Shown here: one piece after another, positions 53,615 to 61,560 of the stretch | Layout of the letters: each line of letters begins with the position of its first letter | Position numbering within the stretch: the stretch's first letter is position 1 | From: JAENVT01 sp031370825 | GTDB taxonomy: Bacteria; Actinomycetota; Acidimicrobiia; Acidimicrobiales; Ilumatobacteraceae | Assembly: GCA_031370825.1 (NCBI GenBank) | Contig: JANMRB010000157.1 | Coordinates: 24,222-88,221, forward strand | Direction of reading: 5' to 3' | Length of the DNA stretch: 64,000 nucleotides | Program-made: the position numbers and the translations under genes | The notes under the pieces: model-generated | The model's input: the letters and a program-made list of their open reading frames with translations, nothing else | What the model was told of the DNA's origin: nothing | The model's database searches: none

Positions 53615-54996
53615 GATGGCGGCTGATCGCCGCGTTCGTGGGTGTGACGATCGTGATCCTTGCGGCGCAGAACATCCCGTTGGCCCAATACCTGCGCCGG
53701 GTCGAATCCGAGCGAGTCCTGGCCGGCATCGAACGCGACGCTTTCATACTCGCCGGTGTATCAGAAGATGCGCTGTCCGGGCAGGGCACGGCGGATCCCA
53801 ACGCGTTGCAATCCACCGTTGACGTGTACCCGGGCAGCACGGGCGCGCAAGTGGTGATCACCGACGCCGCTGGAATCGCGGTCGCAGTCTCCGGCGACAA
53901 GGGTCGACGCGGTACCGACTACTCGAGCCGTCCAGAGATTGCGACCGCACTAACTGGAAGCCCGACCTCGGGACGTAGGGCGTCCGAGACGACAGGCGGC
54001 GACCTCGTCTACGTCGCCGTTCCTGTCTTGTCCGGTGCATTGCCGATCGGTGTTGTGCGCCTGACCTATTCCGCCTCGACCATCGATGATCGTGCGTCCG
54101 GCAAGGTGCGCGGGATCCTCGCGGTCGGATTGATCTCGCTGGCAACCGCAGCGTTGGCCGCCGCGTTGATGGCCACCACGATCGTGCGGCCGCTGCGACG
54201 TCTTCAACGTGCCACCGAGCACGTTGCGGCCGGCGACTTCGACAGCCGGGCGGTGATCGACGAAGGTGCACCCGAGATCCGCGGGCTTGCCGCTTCCTTC
54301 AACATCATGACCGAGCGGATCTCGACACTGGTCGAACGGCAACGCGCGTTCGCCGGCGACGCCTCTCACCAGTTGCGAACGCCGCTGACTGCACTGCGCC
54401 TGCAACTCGAGCGGGCTGCGGCCGACATCGACACCGACCCCGTCGCGGCGCGCCGGGACATCGAAGCAGCCACCGAAGAGACGGAGCGCTTGCAGCGTTT
54501 GGTCGAGGGACTCCTGATGCTGGCACGCGCCGATCAGAAGTTCCTTCCGACAGAACCGATCGACCTCCACGAAATAGTCACCGAACGGGTCGCGATCTGG
54601 TCGCCGCTCGCCGAGGAACGCGGCGTGACTCTGACTGCCGACGCCGGCGATGGTCTCGCTGCGCGCGCGGTGCCTGGCGCACTCGAACAGATCGTCGACA
54701 ACTTCATCGACAACGCGCTCAATGCCAGCGGACCGGGCAACGAGATCACGGTTTCGGCGCTACGCGACAACGGCTGGGCGACCGTTCACGTGAGTGACCG
54801 AGGTCCGGGCATGCCAACCGATCAACTCCAACACGCGTTCGACCGGTTCTGGCGGTCGGCCAGCGCAGGGCGTGGCGGATCCGGTCTCGGGCTGGCGATT
54901 GTACGGCAGTTGGCAGAAGCCAGCGGCGGCGAGGTTGCCGTTGCAAATCGACCCGGCGGCGGTTTGGACGCCAGCGTCCGGCTACCGCTTGCGTAG
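53611..54996 (+). CDS. Sensor histidine kinase
   Basis: The 461-aa protein has two membrane helices (about residues 3-22 and 165-188) around an extracytoplasmic sensor, a HAMP segment, HisKA with A-S-H-Q-L-R-T-P (His near residue 251) and HATPase boxes N (I-V-D-N-F-I-D-N-A-L-N), G1 (D-R-G-P-G-M), F and G2 (G-S-G-L-G-L-A-I-V). GTG 53611 overlaps the regulator stop. Its C-terminal domain is related to the kinase remnant at 43134-43631. The last 15 bp overlap the convergent desaturase gene. Confidence 0.95.
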   Translation: MRWRLIAAFVGVTIVILAAQNIPLAQYLRRVESERVLAGIERDAFILAGVSEDALSGQGTADPNALQSTVDVYPGSTGAQVVITDAAGIAVAVSGDKGRRGTDYSSRPEIATALTGSPTSGRRASETTGGDLVYVAVPVLSGALPIGVVRLTYSASTIDDRASGKVRGILAVGLISLATAALAAALMATTIVRPLRRLQRATEHVAAGDFDSRAVIDEGAPEIRGLAASFNIMTERISTLVERQRAFAGDASHQLRTPLTALRLQLERAAADIDTDPVAARRDIEAATEETERLQRLVEGLLMLARADQKFLPTEPIDLHEIVTERVAIWSPLAEERGVTLTADAGDGLAARAVPGALEQIVDNFIDNALNASGPGNEITVSALRDNGWATVHVSDRGPGMPTDQLQHAFDRFWRSASAGRGGSGLGLAIVRQLAEASGGEVAVANRPGGGLDASVRLPLA

Positions 54997-55620
54997 CGAG
55001 ACGAGCCGGTTCAGCAGCAGATCGAGGTGACCCCAGGTGATGCAGTAGTTGCTGTCGTACGCGCCCGAGTGATGCACCGAGTGATGCTCTTTCGACAGCA
55101 CGACGCCATTGCGTTGAGCGACGGCGACGAGACGCGGCACCGTGGGCATGTGCGCCCACTTGTGCAGCTGGTTGGTCATTATCACGCCGGCGACCAGCCC
55201 GACGATGAACGCACCTGCGTACGGATGCGCGCCGGTGTCTAGAAAGAAGAACGCCGGAATGATCACTGGAAGGCACACGAACACGTTGTCGGCATTGACG
55301 GCTATGAAGTCGCCTTGGGTCATTGCCATCGGGTCGACGTGGTGATCGCGAAATGGCTTGACGAACTTCTGACCGATCACCGGGGTATCGGGGGAGCCGA
55401 AGTTGTCGAGCAGGAAGTGCACGACCCCCGACGCAAGGTCGGCGACTGCGTACGCGGCCAGCACCAGAACGACGATCAGGCCGGCAACCTGCCACGAAAA
55501 CCGGTCGGAGACCTCGACGACGACACGCAGAATCAGTGCAACGGCAAAGCCGATGAAGGTGGCGACCGATATCAGTTCGAAGATTCGGTGGCTTTTCGGG
55601 TAGTCGTACGTGCCGAGCAC
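54982..55620 (-). CDS. CarF/PEDS1 (Kua) family lipid desaturase
   Basis: The 212-aa membrane protein has about four hydrophobic helices and the His pattern of the Kua/TMEM189 B domain. This pattern is S-G-V-V-H-F-L-L-D, F-R-D-H-H-V-D-P, N-Q-L-H-K-W-A-H and E-H-H-S-V-H-H followed by Y-C-I-T-W-G. These His residues hold a di-iron centre in CarF of Myxococcus and in human PEDS1, which make the vinyl-ether bond of plasmalogens. By homology this product would desaturate an ether phospholipid. No ether-lipid synthesis gene is in the window, so the substrate is inference. The start is GTG 55620 with GAAGG just upstream. Confidence 0.85.
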   Translation of the reverse strand: MLGTYDYPKSHRIFELISVATFIGFAVALILRVVVEVSDRFSWQVAGLIVVLVLAAYAVADLASGVVHFLLDNFGSPDTPVIGQKFVKPFRDHHVDPMAMTQGDFIAVNADNVFVCLPVIIPAFFFLDTGAHPYAGAFIVGLVAGVIMTNQLHKWAHMPTVPRLVAVAQRNGVVLSKEHHSVHHSGAYDSNYCITWGHLDLLLNRLVSLRKR

Positions 55621-55653
55621 CCTTCGATCATTACCACCGCCGCAGGTCGATCG

Positions 55654-57318
55654 CTACCCAAGCGCAACGGTGACCGTGCGCGATCCGGCACGCTGATGGC
55701 CGATCTCGACGGTGACCTCGGTGCCGGCAGCACCACGCACGACCCAGGTCGCCAGCGTTCGATCAGGGGTTCCATCGTTGCCGCTCGCGAATCGGCTGTG
55801 CACCCGACCCTCGAGTTGACCGAGCTCCAGACGCGCCAAGCCGCTGACCAGCTCTGCTCCGGAAAGCCAGGCGGTGACCGGAAGAACCAGCTTTTCCTTG
55901 CGGGCGTGTTGGGTGACATCGGTGGGCAGCCAGCCGGTGTTGGCGATGCCGACATCGACGCGCCACGTTTCCGATCCAAGCGCTGTGACAGCAACGCCGA
56001 GAACTTCGAGGCACGGCGCGGCGAGAGCCTGGAAGATGGCGAAGTCGGCGTGCCGTTCGACCTCGGTAGCCAGTCGCCCGAGGGGAGGGTTTGCCCAGGT
56101 GCACATCTCGTTCCAGCCCCCGAGCTCCACGGGGCCGAGTTGTGGATGGTCGAACGGATACCACGGAACGAACATCTCCGGATGATGCTCATCGGACCAA
56201 CGCAACACCGCCAACCGATCCTCGTTCGTCGGGCCCAGGTACCAGAAGTGCGGCGATTGTTTGACACCGGTCGCAGCGTGCACGACGTCCCAGAACTCGG
56301 TGGTCCAACCGAACACGCCGAGGTGGTCGTAGACCCAATCGTCGGCGGCTCCACTTGTCGTCTCCCGCTTGTCGAAGGTGAAGTCTTCGTAGACCGAGTG
56401 CACCGTGCAGCCAGTCAGCGCTGTGCCACGCTCGCCCAGTTGGTTCCAGATCCACACGTCGCGAGGCGGGAGCGCTGAGTCGGGTTTGACCGACGACGGA
56501 CGAAGCAGCACGCCCCCGGCTGTGTGATAGGCGTTGTATCCGCAGATGTTGGGCCTGGCCCGGATGGCTCGGACCAGGGAGTCGATCTCCGGCTCGCTGA
56601 GCGGGTGATCACCGCTTCCCGGCACACCCGTGCCCCATCCGGCGGGGAAGTTGCGGTTCATGTCGATCGCCTCGGGCGGGTTCGGTATCGCGATCGTGAA
56701 CCCGTCGTGATCGACGATCTCGCCCTCGTAGATCACGCGATAGCGAGGTGCGCCCGGCATCGTTCCCTCGATCGGCACCGGTATGAGAACCCGCGGGTCC
56801 TCGTCCGAGGGAGTCCACGCTCCGTTTGCGTCAACGATCCGCATCTGCAGAACTCGACCGTCGCCGTCCATGTCGCGCTCGTGAAGACCGGGGGCCTGAT
56901 GGGCGTCACGCCAGGGCCACGGACGAGTGCTGCTGCGCCGGTAGCGCGGCGAGTCGGCGAGAGCCCACTCCGCCCCATCGGGATTGACGCGGGGCACAAC
57001 GTAGAAGGTGCGCGTCTGCACCGCCCGCGTCACGGTGTGGTCGTGGGCATTGCCCGTGACCAGTCGATGGATCAGGTGCAAGGCGGCAACGCTTGCGGTG
57101 ACCTCGACCGAGTGGATGTTGGCATCGACCCAGTGCGCCGGCTTCGTGTCGTGCGTACCAGTCGACGCGTCTGTGATCGTGGCCAGCCACAGTTCACGTC
57201 CCTCGTACGACCGACCGTACGACTCGACGCACATCAGGTCGGGGTGTTCAGCCGCCGTGTCGTGCAACCACTCGGTCAATTCGTCGTAGCGCAAGAATCG
57301 GTCGAACGCGTATGTCAC
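55654..57318 (-). CDS. M14-family zinc carboxypeptidase
   Basis: The 554-aa protein has the metallocarboxypeptidase sites. H-x-x-E is in A-N-I-H-S-V-E-V near residue 68, the third ligand His in Y-N-A-Y-H-T-A-G-G near 265, and the catalytic Glu in W-T-T-E-F-W-D-V near 333. The substrate Arg region R-V-N-P-D-G-A-E-W is also present. A C-terminal domain of about 150 residues follows. No signal peptide is seen. GTG 57318 was chosen because it overlaps the SIS stop (GTGA) and begins right at the conserved T-Y-A-F-D-R-F-L-R-Y. ATG 57336 would add six residues. Confidence 0.9.
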   Translation of the reverse strand: MTYAFDRFLRYDELTEWLHDTAAEHPDLMCVESYGRSYEGRELWLATITDASTGTHDTKPAHWVDANIHSVEVTASVAALHLIHRLVTGNAHDHTVTRAVQTRTFYVVPRVNPDGAEWALADSPRYRRSSTRPWPWRDAHQAPGLHERDMDGDGRVLQMRIVDANGAWTPSDEDPRVLIPVPIEGTMPGAPRYRVIYEGEIVDHDGFTIAIPNPPEAIDMNRNFPAGWGTGVPGSGDHPLSEPEIDSLVRAIRARPNICGYNAYHTAGGVLLRPSSVKPDSALPPRDVWIWNQLGERGTALTGCTVHSVYEDFTFDKRETTSGAADDWVYDHLGVFGWTTEFWDVVHAATGVKQSPHFWYLGPTNEDRLAVLRWSDEHHPEMFVPWYPFDHPQLGPVELGGWNEMCTWANPPLGRLATEVERHADFAIFQALAAPCLEVLGVAVTALGSETWRVDVGIANTGWLPTDVTQHARKEKLVLPVTAWLSGAELVSGLARLELGQLEGRVHSRFASGNDGTPDRTLATWVVRGAAGTEVTVEIGHQRAGSRTVTVALG

Positions 57319-58256
57319 GTCGGCGACGCTAGCCACCAGTGCGCCGCCATCAGTTCGGCAACAAGCACCTCGGTCAGCAGAGCAACGATCTCATCATCGT
57401 CGCCGGGATATCGAACACTGGCGGAGACGCCGGCAGGTTCGGCACCGATGGTGACGACGTGGCTCCGCCGGTTGATCATCCAGTTCAGCGCATCGCGATC
57501 GAATCGTGACCCGCTGAACAGCAGGGCGCGGTAATCCAGCGTCTTCGTCAAATACACGTCGACGTGGTTCCAGTCGCCGGTCTCACAACCATCGGCCGCA
57601 CGCCGCGGTCCTTCGCGCACCATCAACGCACCCTGCAGCGCTGACCCGAGTCGCTCTGCGGGCGCGAGCAGCCAGAGCCCCTCCGTTCCGTCGACCGCCT
57701 CGATCACCGGTGGCAACCAGCCGTCGCGTCGGTCAAGCAGGTAGGCGATCGCTGCCGCGCTGCGACGCACACGTTCACCGAGTCGGAGATCGACGTTGGC
57801 GAGATGTTGCTCGAGAGCCAGTAGCGCGACCAGTGTGTGGACGTATGTACGGCAGGCGACGCCGCCGGACTCGACTCCGGCGTGCATCGAGACGACGCAA
57901 TCGGCCGGTAGCGAAGCCGAGTCGTCGTTGGTCAATGCCAGGGTGCGACTGACGCCTGCATGGGCCGCCAGCAGACCAAGGGTCTCGACGCTTCTGCCCG
58001 AAGCCGTGATGCCGATCAGAGTGAGCTCGGGCGACGGTGGAACCGTGGCTTCCACCGATGCAAGCTCGGCGACAGCGGCGATGCCGTGACGGCGCAGTCG
58101 TCTCGCGCCGACATCCGCCGCGAAGAACGACGAGCCCATGCCGGTGAGCACGATGGATCCGGCACCCACGCCGTTCCAGTCAGGCACGAGGTCGAGCAAC
58201 CCGAGCAGCGCTTCCGGCTTTGCCTCGAGGTCCGCGACGAAGGCAGCGGGGTCCAC
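57315..58256 (-). CDS. SIS-domain sugar-phosphate protein (GlmS-isomerase-like)
   Basis: The 313-aa protein has two SIS-like halves. The first shows T-G-M-G-S-S and later G-I-T-A-S-G-R-S-V-E-T, the sugar-phosphate loop. The second shows G-R/L-G-S-A and K-T-L-D-Y-R-A-L-L. No glutaminase domain is present, so it is not full GlmS. It may be a sugar-phosphate isomerase, deaminase or sensor. GTG 58256 was chosen because TAGGTT (58269-58264) ends 7 nt before it. A TTG at 58289 is the alternative. It sits between the M14 peptidase and the maltokinase-like kinase in one direction. Confidence 0.82.
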   Translation of the reverse strand: MDPAAFVADLEAKPEALLGLLDLVPDWNGVGAGSIVLTGMGSSFFAADVGARRLRRHGIAAVAELASVEATVPPSPELTLIGITASGRSVETLGLLAAHAGVSRTLALTNDDSASLPADCVVSMHAGVESGGVACRTYVHTLVALLALEQHLANVDLRLGERVRRSAAAIAYLLDRRDGWLPPVIEAVDGTEGLWLLAPAERLGSALQGALMVREGPRRAADGCETGDWNHVDVYLTKTLDYRALLFSGSRFDRDALNWMINRRSHVVTIGAEPAGVSASVRYPGDDDEIVALLTEVLVAELMAAHWWLASPT

Positions 58257-58263
58257 GGGCCCG

Positions 58264-58269
58264 AACCTA
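58264..58269 (-). promoter_or_regulatory. -10 box TAGGTT of the SIS gene (leaderless)
   Basis: TAGGTT on the minus strand ends 7 nt before GTG 58256 and lies in the 47-bp gap behind the kinase stop. This gives the SIS-peptidase pair a promoter of its own in addition to read-through from the kinase gene. Confidence 0.4.
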
Positions 58270-58303
58270 TCCGGCGACCGGTCGAGCAACGGGCCACCCC
58301 CGG

Positions 58304-59275
58304 CTAGTGAACCTCGAGCAGACCGGGCAGTGCTGCGTCGGCGACGTAGCGCCAGTGTGGGAGGTGCTGGATCGAATAGGCGTATTCGTGCAGCTCTTGC
58401 GCCACCCGGAAGGCCAGCAAGAGGTCGGCATCGATGGAGTGGGCCACGCTGTAGGCATCCAGTGCGCTCTCGGTGGCTGCCGCAATGGATCGATCGACGT
58501 CGGCGGCGCGGTCCGGTCGTCGTCGCTTCACGACCACCGCCCCGACGTGGGCGATCGACTGCACCATCGACGCGACATCGCGCAGTGGCGACTGCGGCTG
58601 TGCCCGGCCGTCGAGGTCCTGCAATGGGTTCCCGTCGAAGTCGGTCACGAGCATGACCTCACCGGCACGCAGGAACTGACCCGCATGTAGATCGCCGTGG
58701 ATGCGGTGGCCCATCACCAGGCTGATGTCGCGCAACGGCTGTAGCGCCGCGGCAACGCGAGCTTCGTGGAGCCACTCCAATCCGTCCAAGCGTTGACTGG
58801 CCAGTCGCAGGTCCGTCATCGCCTGATCGGCCACCGTGGTGGTGCTCACGAGCGACGTTTGAAGACTGGCGAGCGCAGTATGCAGTCGAGCCGTGATGGC
58901 GCCCATCCGCTGCGCCGACGCGACGAGGACATCGAACGGCAACGTGTTGTCGAGCCAGGCCTCGACATCGTCGACGAACCAGTCCCAGCCATCCAGCGCG
59001 TTGGGGAGGTATGTCGTCACGACTGCATGCACGACTCCATCGCGTTCGTCGACACCGATCAGCTCGGGCATCTCGTCGAAACCGCTCGCGGTCAGATGAC
59101 GTATCAGCTCGACACCGGGGTGGGGGGCGGGTACGGCAGGACGCAGCCATTTGACGACGATCCGTTCGTCCACGACGACGCTGTAGTTGGTCTGATCGAC
59201 GGTGATGGGCCGCTCGTTCGAACACCGCTCGCCGAGCAACCGTTCTGCCAGCTCGATCGAGGCGCCCGGTGTCAC
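58304..59275 (-). CDS. Maltokinase/glucosamine-kinase-like sugar kinase
   Basis: The 323-aa protein resembles actinobacterial maltokinase (Mak) and related glucosamine kinases. The N-terminal lobe has V-V-D-E-R-I-V-V-K-W-L-R, the catalytic loop is H-R-I-H-G-D-L-H-A-G-Q-F near residue 205, and the metal site is V-T-D-F-D-G-N-P near 225. These kinases phosphorylate maltose or glucosamine with ATP. The neighbouring SIS gene favours an amino sugar, since maltokinase-like glucosamine kinases with SIS neighbours are known in Streptomycetales. No glgE or treS is in the window. GTG 59275 has TACCGT 6 nt upstream. It is divergent from the GT1 gene. Confidence 0.8.
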   Translation of the reverse strand: MTPGASIELAERLLGERCSNERPITVDQTNYSVVVDERIVVKWLRPAVPAPHPGVELIRHLTASGFDEMPELIGVDERDGVVHAVVTTYLPNALDGWDWFVDDVEAWLDNTLPFDVLVASAQRMGAITARLHTALASLQTSLVSTTTVADQAMTDLRLASQRLDGLEWLHEARVAAALQPLRDISLVMGHRIHGDLHAGQFLRAGEVMLVTDFDGNPLQDLDGRAQPQSPLRDVASMVQSIAHVGAVVVKRRRPDRAADVDRSIAAATESALDAYSVAHSIDADLLLAFRVAQELHEYAYSIQHLPHWRYVADAALPGLLEVH

Positions 59276-59277
59276 GC

Positions 59278-59287
59278 TAGAACGGTA
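59278..59287. promoter_or_regulatory. Overlapping divergent -10 boxes in a 15-bp gap
   Basis: Between GTG 59275 (minus) and ATG 59291 (plus) lie only 15 bp. TACCGT (59287-59282) is placed 6 nt before the minus start, and TAGAAC (59278-59283) 7 nt before the plus start. The plus box ends in C and is the weaker one. Both transcripts would be leaderless, and the -35 regions must lie inside the opposite genes. Confidence 0.45.
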
Positions 59288-59290
59288 GCC

Positions 59291-60583
59291 ATGGCCACCT
59301 TCTTGTTCATGCCGGAGAGCGCCTACGGGCCGACCAACAACTGCATCGGCATCGGCAACCTCTTGCGGCAACGCGGCCACAAGGTCGTGTTCGCGGCGGA
59401 GGCATCGTGGGCCGGCCGATTGGAACCGCTCGGGTTCGTCGAGGACCTCGTCGACCTGGCACCGCCCCCGCCGCCCGATGCGCCAGCGCAAGCCGCTGGA
59501 CAGTTCTGGACCGACTTCATCCGCGACACGAAGCCTGTGTTCAGAACGTCGACGTTCGATCAACTCAGCGGCTTCATGCAACCGACCTGGCAGGCGCTCA
59601 TCGATGGAGCGATGTATTGCGAGCCGCAACTCAAGGAGATCATCGGGCGCCAACGACCCGACGTCATCGTCGAAGACAACGTCGCATGCTTCCCCGCGTT
59701 GACCACAGCAGGCGTGCCGTTCGTGCGCGTCGTCAGCTGCCAACCGCTGGAGATGAAGGGCCCCGACGTGCCACCGGCCTACAGCGGATTGCCATCCGCC
59801 GATCGCACCGACTGGGACGGGTTTCGGGCCGAGTACGACCGGACCCACCGACCGATGTGGCAGGCCTACGACGAATGGGTTCGATCATGTGGCGCGGCGC
59901 CCCTGGCGGATCTCGAATTCATCCACGAGAGCGAGGTGCTCAACCTCTACACGTATCCCGAAGTCATCGACTACACCGACCGGCGCCCGCTCGGCCGCAC
60001 GTGGAATCGCCTCGACTCGTCGGTGCGAGCCACGGACGCTCCGTTCGAGGTGCCGGACCAACTCGGTACGGACGGGCTCGGTACGGACGGAGCGCTGATC
60101 TACCTGTCACTCGGCTCGCTCGGTTCGGCTGATGTCGAGCTGATGCAACGCCTCATCGGCGTGCTCGGCCGCACACCTCACCGCTACATCGTCTCCAAGG
60201 GTCCACTGCACGACACCTTCGATCTGCCCGCCAACATGTGGGGGGCGCAGCAGGTGCCGCAGACCAACGTGTTGCCGGAGGTCGATCTCGTCATCACCCA
60301 CGGCGGCAACAACACAACGACCGAGTCGTTCCACTTCGGCAAGCCGATGATTCTGCTGCCACTGTTCTGGGACCAGTACGACAACGCCCAACGAGTGCAC
60401 GAGACCGGATACGGGGTGCGGCTGTCGACGTACGCGTTCGAAGACGATGAGTTGATCGGTGCAGTGGATCGATTGTTGGCAGACGATGGGCTGCAAACAC
60501 GGATGGCGGCCAACGCCGCTGTCATCAGGTCGCGCGACGGCACCCATCGCGCTGCCGACCTCATCGAAGGCGTCGCCACCTGA
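59291..60583 (+). CDS. GT1-family glycosyltransferase
   Basis: The 430-aa protein has the GT-B layout of UDP-glycosyltransferases (MGT/UGT type). The N-terminal M-P-E-S-A-Y-G-P-T-N-N segment replaces the usual acceptor-side G-H loop. The C-terminal donor site has L-I-Y-L-S-L-G-S-L-G-S, V-P-Q-T-N-V-L-P-E-V-D-L-V-I-T-H-G-G-N-N-T and P-L-F-W-D-Q-Y-D-N-A. Acceptors of such enzymes are lipids, macrolides or carotenoids, and none can be named here. A 15-bp tandem duplication near 60062-60091 gives L-G-T-D-G twice in the linker between domains. Confidence 0.9.
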   Translation: MATFLFMPESAYGPTNNCIGIGNLLRQRGHKVVFAAEASWAGRLEPLGFVEDLVDLAPPPPPDAPAQAAGQFWTDFIRDTKPVFRTSTFDQLSGFMQPTWQALIDGAMYCEPQLKEIIGRQRPDVIVEDNVACFPALTTAGVPFVRVVSCQPLEMKGPDVPPAYSGLPSADRTDWDGFRAEYDRTHRPMWQAYDEWVRSCGAAPLADLEFIHESEVLNLYTYPEVIDYTDRRPLGRTWNRLDSSVRATDAPFEVPDQLGTDGLGTDGALIYLSLGSLGSADVELMQRLIGVLGRTPHRYIVSKGPLHDTFDLPANMWGAQQVPQTNVLPEVDLVITHGGNNTTTESFHFGKPMILLPLFWDQYDNAQRVHETGYGVRLSTYAFEDDELIGAVDRLLADDGLQTRMAANAAVIRSRDGTHRAADLIEGVAT

Positions 60584-60716
60584 CGCCAGAAATTGGCTTC
60601 GACGCGACGCCGCGCGATGACTCAGCGTTGGTAGTAGTCCGGTAAGAGTTCCCGGCACGCTGGGCCGGAACGCATTGTCACGGTACGTTGACCAATGCTC
60701 GACGAACGGGCACACC

Positions 60717-61369
60717 GTGATTGATGCTCGTGGTTTGGTGAAGACGTACGGCGACAAGGTCGCTGTCGATGATCTGACCTTCGAGGTCAAACCGGGCATC
60801 GTGCTCCGCTCCACGAGGTGGGTGCGCTGCTCGAGGCGAAGGCCGTGCACAACGGCCGGTCCGCTCGCAATCATCTGCTCGTTCTCGCGGCTACCTGCGG
60901 CATTTCGACTCGACGCGTCGACGAGTTGCTCGACCTCGTCGGGCTCTGCGATGTCGCCTCGAAACGGGTCGGCGGCTTCTCACCGGGCATGGGTCAACGC
61001 CTTGGCATCGCCGCTGCGCTGCTGGGCGATCCGGCGACGCTGATCCTCGACGAGCCCGTCAACGGTCTCGACCCCGAAGGGATCTTGTGGATCCGCCACC
61101 TGCTCAAGTCGTTGGCCCGTGAGGGCCGCACCGTGTTCGTGTCGTCGCACCTCATGTCGGAGATGGCGCTCACGGCAGATCACCTCATTGTCATCGGCCG
61201 CGGCCCTCTGATCGCCGACCTCTCGGTGGCCACGTTCACCATGCAGGCGTCCTCCCACCTGATCGCATTGCATGAACTGGTGCCGCAGCAGGCATCCCTG
61301 GAGGAAGCGTTCATGGCGCTCACCCACGACTCGGTCGAGTACCACCCCACGGAGATGGCGGCGTCATGA
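60717..61369 (+). pseudogene. ABC transporter ATPase with the Walker A region deleted
   Basis: GTG 60717 begins a normal ABC start (V-I-D-A-R-G-L-V-K-T-Y-G-D-K-V-A-V-D-D-L, then F-E-V-K-P-G-I-V). Directly after 60803 the sequence jumps to what should be about residue 75 (P-L-H-E-V-G-A-L-L-E-A-K) in another frame. The G-P-N-G-A-G-K-S-T segment is absent in all frames. The rest (60806-61369) has the signature loop F-S-P-G-M-G-Q-R-L, Walker B L-I-L-D-E-P and H-switch V-S-S-H, uninterrupted to the stop. The deletion of some 45-50 codons plus a frameshift must inactivate it. Only the 3' part could be translated, from 60818. The stop overlaps the permease remnant (ATGA). Confidence 0.85.
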
Positions 61370-61528
61370 CCACACTCGAGGTTGCCCCGACGATCGACGT
61401 TCCGACGCTTTCCGAGAGTGAGATCGGCCACATCGATGTCACCGCGCTGCGAGTTGTTCGTTCCGAATGGCTGGGCGATCGGGACCGTAGGGGCGGCAGC
61501 GTTCTTGCTTCGCCGTCGCGACGCCTAG
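61366..61528 (+). pseudogene. ABC-2 permease collapsed to its two ends
   Basis: ATG 61366 starts M-T-T-L-E-V-A-P and reaches V-T-A-L-R-V-V-R-S-E-W, the usual cytoplasmic start of ABC-2 permeases (normally followed by I-K-L-R-T). At about 61470 the frame changes, and the sequence reads W-A-I-G-T-V-G-A-A-A-F-L-L-R-R-R-D-A and stop at 61526-61528, the typical end of the last helix of the same family. Everything between, normally over 200 residues, is missing. Together with the ATPase it is the relic of an exporter. Confidence 0.8.
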
Positions 61529-61560
61529 CCGACACCTGTCGGCGATCGCCACCCAATGAG

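Noticed and set aside
55315..56478. 387-codon frame antisense to the M14 peptidase
   Set aside because: The M14 gene has all zinc ligands and the catalytic Glu. The opposite frame has no motif.
60062..60091. 15-bp tandem duplication in the GT1 gene
   Set aside because: It keeps the frame and only lengthens the inter-domain linker by five residues. It is a simple slippage event and not a functional element.
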